A program made the translations under genes and the position numbers. From NCBI GenBank assembly GCA_021792075.1, contig JAJYVK010000114.1, positions 1-5,898 on the forward strand: DNA of 5,898 bases, read 5' to 3'. The notes below the pieces were generated by a model, which saw nothing but the letters and a program-made list of their open reading frames with translations, was not told the DNA's origin and searched no databases. This document shows, one piece after another, positions 1-5,151 of the stretch. Each line of letters starts with the position of its first letter. The first letter of the stretch is position 1. The stretch comes from Actinomycetes bacterium (GTDB taxonomy: Bacteria > Actinomycetota > Acidimicrobiia > Acidimicrobiales > Acidimicrobiaceae).

Positions 1-606
1 CTCCTGGGATATCAAGCGGTAGGAGCCAACCTCGTCGCTGCAAACGCCGCAGAAGCCGTTGCTACGCCGGCAAAGCGCCCCGCACCGTTACGTGACCAAG
101 GCGGGAGATACCAGAAGGCTCAGCGGACCGCCAGCGCCGAGACTGCCCACCAGGGCAAGCCGCAGTGGCCGAGCTCCAAGACTGGCGTTAGGAGGGACCC
201 GACACCGGCCGCTCCTCGACCCGCTGAAGTGAAGTGCTCCCGGTGCTGGAACAGTACCGAACATTCCTACAGAGAGTGTTCTGAGACAAAGTGCGTATGT
301 GGTAAGCCCCTTACACAAGGTCAAATTGTTTGCTTTAATTACGATGCTCACCCTGCGACTGCTAAATTTAAAAACGGTCTTCCTCGAAGCGTATCTATCG
401 CTCTTGAGGCGTACCGCAAAGGCAAGGCCGCAGCTGGGGCGACATCAGGTGGTTCCCCCAGCGGTGACAAGAGCAAATACATCCCGGGAACCAAAGGTAA
501 AGGCAAAGGAGGCAAGAAGAACACCCGAGCGTTCGTGGCAAGCATCGTAGCCGACGAGTTGGCGCGCCGCGGAGTCTCGGATGAAAGCCTCGACCACTCC
601 GCCTGA
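1..606 (+). CDS. gag: Gag nucleocapsid part (C-terminal half, 5' end cut by window edge)
   Basis: The frame is open from base 1 to the UGA at 604-606 (201 codons). Gag forms the cytoplasmic virus-like particle, and this half should bind the genomic RNA. Residues 79-93 form a zinc knuckle, CSRC..H....C, spaced C-X2-C-X5-H-X4-C, one residue longer than the usual CX2CX4HX4C. It is followed at once by a second Cys/His set at residues 98-117 (C-X-C-X10-C-X5-H). An Ala/Pro/Arg-rich linker lies before the knuckle and a Lys/Gly-rich basic stretch (about residues 157-175) after it, typical of RNA-binding nucleocapsid. The GTG at 229 is not a real start because the frame is open upstream. Its N-terminal half is probably the ORF at 5152-5898. 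It shares its frame with pol and is separated from it only by the UGA. Confidence 0.88.
   Translation, partial: LLGYQAVGANLVAANAAEAVATPAKRPAPLRDQGGRYQKAQRTASAETAHQGKPQWPSSKTGVRRDPTPAAPRPAEVKCSRCWNSTEHSYRECSETKCVCGKPLTQGQIVCFNYDAHPATAKFKNGLPRSVSIALEAYRKGKAAAGATSGGSPSGDKSKYIPGTKGKGKGGKKNTRAFVASIVADELARRGVSDESLDHSA
604..606 (+). promoter_or_regulatory. Gag UGA stop codon, probable readthrough site
   Basis: This UGA is the only stop between gag and pol, which lie in the same frame. The next base is C and the context is UGA CUG G; UGA followed by C is known as the leakiest eukaryotic termination tetranucleotide. No ATG lies between it and the protease DSGA motif, so pol needs readthrough (or the stop is a recent mutation). 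Reassignment of UGA as a sense codon is unlikely, since no other in-frame UGA occurs in roughly 1,570 gag-pol codons while TGG is used freely for Trp. Confidence 0.7.
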
Positions 607-3600
607 CTGGCGGAGGCAGGCCCCGAGTCATGCGCAGCAAACGTCGCCCAATCAGCACGTTTGGACTCGGGGGCCGAAGCCATTCTTCTGCGTAGATCGA
701 CAGTGGAAGCTCACGAGTTCCCCTCGATGCCCGGCCCTCCGACGGCCGTGATGTTTGGTAATGGGCAAACGTCTGTAACCCGAGACCATGCGTCAATTGG
801 TGAGCTCCCGGCGATCGTATGCAATGATAGAGACCTTAAGGAGGACCTGATCAGCGTCAACCCCCTATTGGACTCTGGATTTGTACTTACCATGGAATCG
901 GACCACGGCATCCTGTTCAACGAGAAGACTCAGCAAACGATTCACGTCAAGAGACAAGGACCTCGTTGGTCTATCGACCTACACGACCTCGCCCAGGCTG
1001 TGTCAGTTCAACCCGACCTCGAGAGTAACCCTGCTATCACCGAATTAGTACAGGCGAATGCGGTCATGAACACGATACCGGCGTCGATAAGAGACAAGGT
1101 AATATCTCTTCACGAGCGCATGGGACATGCGCACGCCGAGGCGATGTGTACCGCGATCTCAGGCGACTCCCCGGCATGGACGCACTGTGATTTAACTCCG
1201 GCGCAAATACGGCGAGTGATGCGAAAGCACAAGTGTCTCATTTGCCACTTGGCTAAGAGACCTCGGCCCAGCATCTCTCCACCCTCAGGCGATCGACGCG
1301 ACTGGCCCCCCGGCTACTGCATCTCAGGAGACATCATCCCTGTGTCACCACCTGCACACGATGGGTCAACTATGTTCTTCCTATTCGCTGATGTTCGTAC
1401 CGGATATATGGTAGTGTACACCGGGAAAGCAAAGGACGCCTTCCTCGAAGCCTTCAAGTCCGCCGTGAAGCACTTCGGCAGATGGGGACATCAAGTAAAA
1501 GCATTTCGCTCCGACGCCGAGACCGTGCTGAAGGACGGAAGAATGGGCCAGTACCTCGAAGAGAACGGCTATGTACATGAGCTCTCTACACCAGAGGCTC
1601 ATTATCAAAACTTTGTTGAACGTTATGTCCAAACTATTAATAAATTTACCACAGCGTTGTTGCACGGGCAAGACATTCTGCAGTCAAAACATTGGGACTG
1701 GGCGCTCTTTCACGCCGTTGACTGCCGCAACCGAGTGCCTAATGTCAAGTGTTCGCCATCAACGCCCCACGAAGTCATTACCGGAGACCAGATCAACCTT
1801 GACAAGACATTTCAATTTACCTTCGGGGATCTCGTCGCCGTCCATATGCCTAAGGAGAAGCGAAATTGGAAATTCGATTTGCGGTGGGATGTCGGAGTGT
1901 ACATCGGACAGCCCCCTCATTCAGTCGAGGCTGCACTCGTCTATTTCCCGTATCGTAACGCGGTGCTTGTGAGGACGGATGTGGCAAAGCTAGACATAAC
2001 GGAGGAAGCTTACAAGAAGTTTTATTTTAAAAGGTATGACATCTCTGGAAGCTCGATATCTACGGCCACCAGGATTCACCACCGCATCGAGGAGTGCCTC
2101 GTTAACTTCGACAAGCCCCCTGAGGAACCCGTAAATGACTCGGTTAACCTACAGCCGATGACAACAACCCTCATGGAGCCTGAAGAAGTACCTCAGCAGT
2201 TATTGACCGACGTGCGTAAGAAGGTTGCCAAGCGATGGGGGAATCTACCGGCGCCTAGGATCACTCGCTCTCGAGCCCAGAAGATCGCCGCCAACTTGTG
2301 CCTCATTGATGATGACGAGTACCTTGATACGCTGGTTTCTACCACAGTGAAAGCATTCCTCGCCCGAGCTGGAGGCCCCAAAGTGTATCAAGCTCTTGAC
2401 TCCTCGATGAGAGACCAGTGGATCACCGCGATGTACGAGGAGATCGTAGAGACCATGCTCAATACTACGAGGACGTTAGTGCCAGAGGACATAGACGAGT
2501 CGAAGCCCTATCACCTTATTCACACTACGATGCAACTCAAGATCAAGATGAAGACCGATACTATCGTTGACAAACTGAAGGCTCGTTTGTGTGCTTGTGG
2601 CAATGAGCTGACTGAAGTCGATCACGAGACATATTCGCCGACTGTGTCAAATTTGACTCACGCGATCATGCTTCAAATCGCCGTACACGACAGGATGATT
2701 CTGCAACTGATCGACACTAAGTCCGCGTATTTGTGCCAAGATTATCCTCAGGATAGCACACCGCTCTATGTTATTTTGCCGAAGAAGGTCGCTGAAGTCC
2801 TTGGTTTAAATCCGGATCAAACATACCGAGTTAAGAGATACATCTACGGTTTACCCGACGCTGGACGCGCTTACTACGACGCCTACTCCTCCCACCTTCT
2901 AGAAAACGGTTTCCGCCGCAGTGTCTCGGATCTCTGTCTCTTCTTCAAGATCATTGAGCCCACACGTAGAGTCTACGTTTGGATTCATGTTGATGATACT
3001 CTCATCGCCGCTGACCGCCTTGAAGACATTGAGAGCTTCAAGGAGATCATGAAGAAGCGATTTGAGATCACCGTCAATGCCGAGGCCGACCACCATCTAG
3101 GCGTAAACATTACAACCTTGGAAGACGGATCTCTCCAACTTACCCAGACCAAGCTGCTCAACAGCATCTTTACCGAGTTCGAAGAGCATCTGCCGAAGTC
3201 GAACAGCCGGAATCGCGTGCCACTCAACCCTAACCGACAGTCAAGCAACAGCGACCCTTTCGACAGGAAGCAATACCTTCATCTTCTCGGGATGCTCAAT
3301 TATCTTCTTAGAAGCCGACCGGATATAGCTACCGCGGTCTCGTTTGCCTCAACTAAAGCCAGCAACCCTACCCATGATGATTATCTGGCAGCATTGGATA
3401 TTGTGAAATACCTCTGGCAGACAAGGGACCTCGGTCTTATCATTCACCCCGGTGAGCCGCATGAACCGCTCAACCTCAAGTGTTATGTAGATGCCTCGTT
3501 CCTTTCGCACGACGACTCGCGCGGGCACACTGGCTATTGCATTGGGATCGGAGACCTCGGAGCATTCTACTCCAAGTCGACGAAGCAACAGCTCGTCGCG

Positions 3601-3984
3601 ACGTCATCTACCCATGCGGAAGTGAAGTCCCTCTACCAATTGGTAGTTGACCTAATCTTCATCATCAACCTGTGTGACGAAATCGAGCGCTCTATCAACT
3701 TACCGGTGGTCATCTTTGAAGATAACAACCCGACTGTTCAGTTGTCAGGATCTCTCTCCTCCCGCGTCAAGCGATCTAAGCACTTTTTAATGCTCGTCAA
3801 TTTTATTCGGCAATACGTTACCCTCGGTCTGATCGAAGTTCAGAAGGTGGCCTCGGAGGATAACATCGCCGACGTCCTGACGAAACCCCTGGCGTGGAAG
3901 GACTTCAGCCGGAAGGCGAGAAGATTACTCGGCCTCCTCTTGAGCGAAGATCCCGAAGCCGTAGAGGATACAGACGATACCTAA
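607..3984 (+). CDS. pol: Pol polyprotein: protease, integrase, reverse transcriptase, RNase H
   Basis: The frame is open from just after the gag UGA to the TAA at 3982-3984. No ATG precedes the protease motif; a TTG at 661 is the Leu of LDSGA and is not a credible start, so pol is listed as the readthrough part of Gag-Pol. Residues here count from base 661. Aspartic protease: DSGA at 2-5. Integrase zinc finger: H151, H156, C192, C195 (HX4H, CX2C). Integrase core: D224, D285, E320 (D,D-35-E spacing), with STPEAHYQNFVERY in place of the usual YTPQQNGVAER. Reverse transcriptase: first Asp at 685 (LIDTKSAYL), YGLPDAGRAYY, and catalytic HVDD with D778 and D779, where YVDD is usual. RNase H: D944 (YVDAS), E987 (SSTHAE), D1021 (EDNN), then an Asp at 1071 and the copia-typical LTKPL at 1073-1077. 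The length of about 1,125 residues is normal and all catalytic residues are present. The protein makes element cDNA in the particle and integrates it in the nucleus. Confidence 0.95.
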   Translation: MAEAGPESCAANVAQSARLDSGAEAILLRRSTVEAHEFPSMPGPPTAVMFGNGQTSVTRDHASIGELPAIVCNDRDLKEDLISVNPLLDSGFVLTMESDHGILFNEKTQQTIHVKRQGPRWSIDLHDLAQAVSVQPDLESNPAITELVQANAVMNTIPASIRDKVISLHERMGHAHAEAMCTAISGDSPAWTHCDLTPAQIRRVMRKHKCLICHLAKRPRPSISPPSGDRRDWPPGYCISGDIIPVSPPAHDGSTMFFLFADVRTGYMVVYTGKAKDAFLEAFKSAVKHFGRWGHQVKAFRSDAETVLKDGRMGQYLEENGYVHELSTPEAHYQNFVERYVQTINKFTTALLHGQDILQSKHWDWALFHAVDCRNRVPNVKCSPSTPHEVITGDQINLDKTFQFTFGDLVAVHMPKEKRNWKFDLRWDVGVYIGQPPHSVEAALVYFPYRNAVLVRTDVAKLDITEEAYKKFYFKRYDISGSSISTATRIHHRIEECLVNFDKPPEEPVNDSVNLQPMTTTLMEPEEVPQQLLTDVRKKVAKRWGNLPAPRITRSRAQKIAANLCLIDDDEYLDTLVSTTVKAFLARAGGPKVYQALDSSMRDQWITAMYEEIVETMLNTTRTLVPEDIDESKPYHLIHTTMQLKIKMKTDTIVDKLKARLCACGNELTEVDHETYSPTVSNLTHAIMLQIAVHDRMILQLIDTKSAYLCQDYPQDSTPLYVILPKKVAEVLGLNPDQTYRVKRYIYGLPDAGRAYYDAYSSHLLENGFRRSVSDLCLFFKIIEPTRRVYVWIHVDDTLIAADRLEDIESFKEIMKKRFEITVNAEADHHLGVNITTLEDGSLQLTQTKLLNSIFTEFEEHLPKSNSRNRVPLNPNRQSSNSDPFDRKQYLHLLGMLNYLLRSRPDIATAVSFASTKASNPTHDDYLAALDIVKYLWQTRDLGLIIHPGEPHEPLNLKCYVDASFLSHDDSRGHTGYCIGIGDLGAFYSKSTKQQLVATSSTHAEVKSLYQLVVDLIFIINLCDEIERSINLPVVIFEDNNPTVQLSGSLSSRVKRSKHFLMLVNFIRQYVTLGLIEVQKVASEDNIADVLTKPLAWKDFSRKARRLLGLLLSEDPEAVEDTDDT
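619..675 (+). promoter_or_regulatory. Bulged stem-loop 12 nt after the gag UGA (candidate readthrough stimulator)
   Basis: Bases 619-629 (GGCCCCGAGTC) pair with 664-675 (GACTCGGGGGCC), giving 11 bp with one bulged G at 669. Bases 638-644 (CAAACGT) pair perfectly with 657-663 (ACGTTTG), giving 7 more bp stacked directly on the same 3' arm. An 8-nt bulge (630-637) sits on the 5' side and the apical loop is 12 nt (645-656). The 3' arm also encodes the protease LDSGA motif, so it is under double constraint. Position and strength fit a recoding stimulator, by analogy with the structure downstream of the gammaretroviral gag stop. The pairing is seen; the function is inferred. Confidence 0.6.
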
Positions 3985-4198
3985 GTATGATAAGGTATTA
4001 AATCATTCGTTTTCATACAAACAAACCTTGTATCGGCAGCGCTTTCCTAGCCAGTTGTCCGGACGCGGACCGGTGAGAGGAATCCTGGCGCGATACAATC
4101 CGGCTGAGTGCCAGGAACCTAAACTCTTCTTCAGCCATGGTCACATGTCGAGAGCAGTCAGCGAGCCGGAAGCATGCTTCCACTCGCCGACTCTCTGT
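3985..4198 (+). other. 3' untranslated stretch after pol
   Basis: There is no credible gene here. A small open frame spans it (84 codons from 4028) but carries no recognisable motif and has mixed composition, so I treat it as chance. The bases right after the pol stop are AT-rich; the rest is GC-rich. This is the expected place for the segment between pol and the polypurine tract/LTR, and no env-like gene is seen. Confidence 0.5.
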
Positions 4199-4206
4199 GG
4201 GGGAGG
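4199..4206 (+). promoter_or_regulatory. Candidate polypurine tract 1 (GGGGGAGG, then TG)
   Basis: An 8-base purine run 214 bases after the pol stop is followed directly by TG, the usual first two bases of an LTR. A polypurine tract primes plus-strand cDNA synthesis and normally abuts the 3' LTR. The distance from pol is typical for copia elements. A rival site lies at 4683-4690. Confidence 0.4.
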
Positions 4207-4212
4207 TGCTCC

Positions 4213-4232
4213 CGCCCGGGCGACTATATATG
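4213..4232 (+). promoter_or_regulatory. GC palindrome and TATA-like box (candidate LTR core promoter)
   Basis: A 10-bp palindrome CGCCCGGGCG at 4213-4222 follows CTCC and stands directly before ACTATATATG, whose TATATAT covers 4225-4231. A GC-box-like element next to a TATA box is a reasonable RNA polymerase II core promoter. If used, transcription would begin near 4255-4260, just before the hairpin at 4261. The assignment rests on motif appearance only. Confidence 0.3.
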
Positions 4233-4260
4233 TGAATCATGAGCTAGATTCGATCGAGTA

Positions 4261-4282
4261 TCAAGGTATATTCATACCTTGA
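4261..4282 (+). repeat. Perfect 9-bp hairpin
   Basis: TCAAGGTAT (4261-4269) and ATACCTTGA (4274-4282) are perfect inverted repeats around a 4-base loop ATTC. It lies about 30 bases after the TATA-like box at 4225, where the 5' end of a transcript would fall, so it might be an early-leader RNA hairpin. A looser pairing follows directly: AGGGGTCG (4282-4289) with CGA CA CCCCT (4316-4325). Confidence 0.55.
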
Positions 4283-4332
4283 GGGGTCGATAGAAGCTGA
4301 GCGCTGTCTGTCTGACGACACCCCTAACTCGA

Positions 4333-4385
4333 ACTACACCTAGCATCTGCAGTCAACGGAAATCCCGGCGAGAACGAGGTGTAGT
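4333..4385 (+). repeat. Perfect 9-bp inverted repeat
   Basis: ACTACACCT (4333-4341) and AGGTGTAGT (4377-4385) are exact reverse complements with 35 bases between them. It is the third possible stem in a row after 4261-4282 and 4282-4325, giving a run of potential RNA structure over about 125 bases. Function unknown. Confidence 0.5.
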
Positions 4386-4682
4386 CCATATGGCAACACT
4401 GCCAAAGATGAGGACGACACCTCTCCAGCGGTATCCGACTGCTCATCTCGCGAGAACCAAGGGCCCCCAGCCCTCGGAATTCTCTTGACCGATGCTGAGG
4501 GTCACCGGAAAGAGGAAGCGACGCACCAGTTGGACGGAGACTCAGTCAGTCTAACGGCAGCCTGCCGCTCGCGACACTTGTATCTCCCAACTGTGAGATG
4601 CGGAGCCCTCAACTCCTTGCATGTGCATGCTACTGTATGCTACTGTGCCTCTATGTCCGGATCTCGACACCGATCCTCGCTT
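4386..4682 (+). other. Non-coding stretch with no clear features apart from one short tandem repeat
   Basis: No reading frame with recognisable content is visible on either strand. A 77-codon frame starting at 4485 has no known motif and is treated as chance. The only structured item is the tandem decamer at 4627-4646. The segment may be part of the LTR or of the region before it, depending on which polypurine tract is real. Confidence 0.45.
4627..4646 (+). repeat. Tandem repeat, 2 x ATGCTACTGT
   Basis: Two exact, adjacent copies of the decamer ATGCTACTGT. Probably a replication-slippage duplication; such short duplications are common in LTR U3 regions and can duplicate factor-binding sites. 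Confidence 0.7.
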
Positions 4683-4690
4683 AGGGGAGG
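4683..4690 (+). promoter_or_regulatory. Candidate polypurine tract 2 (AGGGGAGG, then TG)
   Basis: A purine run followed by TGTGTCGCAG. With this tract the LTR would start at 4691 and the strong TATA-like sequence at 4789 would lie about 100 bases inside it, a sensible U3 layout. Against it, the segment between pol and LTR would be about 700 bases, long for a copia element without a further gene. The core GGGGAGGTG is shared with the site at 4200-4208. Confidence 0.35.
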
Positions 4691-4774
4691 TGTGTCGCAG
4701 GTAACGGCTGCGGGCTAGTAACCCGTATGTGTAAGCTCGGCTATAGTCGACTACCATACACAGCAACAGTGAGC

Positions 4775-4828
4775 AAATAATGGTTTAGTATATATATAAA
4801 TATATATTTTATTGCTTAACCATTATTT
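4775..4828 (+). repeat. AT-rich palindrome with TATA-like core
   Basis: AAATAATGGTT (4775-4785) and AACCATTATTT (4818-4828) are perfect 11-bp inverted repeats. After one mismatch, AG pairs with CT, and the middle (4789-4810) is an alternating TA run that can itself fold back. TATATATAAA in the core resembles a TATA box, so this could be the LTR promoter. The right arm is followed by a partial copy (TAACCATT at 4829-4836). The shape also resembles a small inverted-repeat insertion or an RNA 3'-end signal. Confidence 0.5.
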
Positions 4829-4869
4829 AACCATTAACCATGTATTAGCAAAAGACAGCAACATCTATA

Positions 4870-5046
4870 TGTAACGGCTGTGAGAGACCCTGCGGGCGAG
4901 ATCCAAGGTCATGCTGACTGCTACTCTACACTGGAGGATGCTGCATCACCACTGGATGGCAAGCTGCTAACGTCATCAAGATCCTTGGAGCCTCTCTTAT
5001 CCTTTTGATACCTTCAAGACCCTTCGGCCTCTCTGTGATTGTTACA
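4870..5046 (+). repeat. Alternative LTR candidate with TGTAAC/GTTACA ends
   Basis: The segment begins TGTAACGG and ends TTGTTACA; the 6-base ends are perfect inverted repeats with TG and CA at the tips, as LTRs require, and 177 bases is within the copia range. However, no good polypurine tract precedes 4870 and no recognisable primer-binding site follows 5046. Chance 6-base pairings are expected in a region this long, so this is a weak candidate. Confidence 0.2.
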
Positions 5047-5057
5047 TTAGAGAAGTC

Positions 5058-5101
5058 TGTTGTCTAGGATTTTACTGATCTATCAGTAACCTTAAACAAC
5101 A
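5058..5101 (+). promoter_or_regulatory. Leader stem-loop upstream of gag
   Basis: TTACTGAT (5072-5079) and ATCAGTAA (5082-5089) are perfect 8-bp arms around CT. Outside them AGG (5066-5068) can pair with CCT (5090-5092), and TGTTGT (5058-5063) pairs exactly with ACAACA (5096-5101). Together they make one extended hairpin in the untranslated leader about 50 bases before the gag ATG, the usual place of retroelement packaging or dimerisation signals. That role is inferred. Confidence 0.5.
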
Positions 5102-5147
5102 CCCGCTTACCTCAACAAGTTACGGTAGCATCTGATATAAAATCCTA
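5065..5147 (+). promoter_or_regulatory. Long-range 10-bp pairing that competes with the leader stem-loop
   Basis: TAGGATTTTA (5065-5074) and TAAAATCCTA (5138-5147) are exact reverse complements, and the second arm ends four bases before the gag ATG. The first arm overlaps the left arm of the 5058-5101 hairpin (5072-5074 and the AGG at 5066), so the two cannot form fully at once. This could hide or expose the gag start. The pairing is seen; the switch is inferred. Confidence 0.45.
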
Positions 5148-5151
5148 TCCA

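Larger units (their letters stand above)
4199..5151 (+). repeat. Probable LTR plus untranslated leader (edges unresolved)
   Basis: This stretch lies between a pol end and a gag start, where the LTR, primer-binding site and leader must be. Its left edge is set at the first polypurine run followed by TG (GGGGGAGG then TG at 4207). A second such junction is AGGGGAGG then TG at 4691. Possible right ends include GTTACA at 5041-5046, which mirrors TGTAAC at 4870-4875. Only one copy is present, so the ends cannot be found by comparison, and I see no convincing primer-binding site (no TGGTATCAGAGC-like or Ty1-like initiator-tRNA complement). That an LTR lies here is likely; its exact limits are not known. 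Confidence 0.5.

Noticed and set aside
229..231. GTG as the start of gag
   Set aside because: The frame is open from base 1 with Gag-like linker sequence upstream; the real start is outside this edge (most likely the ATG at 5152 of the same or a twin element).
604..606. UGA reassigned as tryptophan or another amino acid
   Set aside because: Apart from this one there is no in-frame UGA in either gag half or in pol, and TGG is used many times, so the standard code with a real stop or readthrough is the better reading.
661..663. TTG as the start codon of pol
   Set aside because: It is the Leu of the LDSGA protease motif, and the same frame is open back to the gag UGA. Eukaryotic initiation at a TTG here has no support.
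348..796. Long open frames on the minus strand opposite gag and pol
   Set aside because: They have no recognisable domains and are mirror shadows of the GC-rich coding strand.
3985..4018. GTATGA/TCATAC inverted repeat just after the pol stop
   Set aside because: Six base pairs around a 22-base loop is expected by chance in a stretch like this.
4028..4282. 84-codon open frame after pol, possibly an env-like or accessory gene
   Set aside because: It has no signal peptide, membrane segment or known motif, and it overlaps promoter-like and hairpin sequence.
4931..4946. TGGAGGATGCTGCATC as primer-binding site one base after an LTR ending in TACA
   Set aside because: It starts with TGG and the spacing is good, but I cannot match it to the 3' end of any tRNA I know, so it was not listed as a feature.
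5007..5014. TGATACC, resembling the initiator-tRNA end or primer-binding site
   Set aside because: It is in the tRNA-sense direction, whereas a primer-binding site on this strand would be the complement (TGGTATCA). The match is also short.
5124..5133. GGTAGCATCT as an initiator-tRNA primer-binding site (compare TGGTAGCAGAGG)
   Set aside because: Only seven bases match, the leading T of TGG is missing, and no clean LTR end (CA) lies directly before it.
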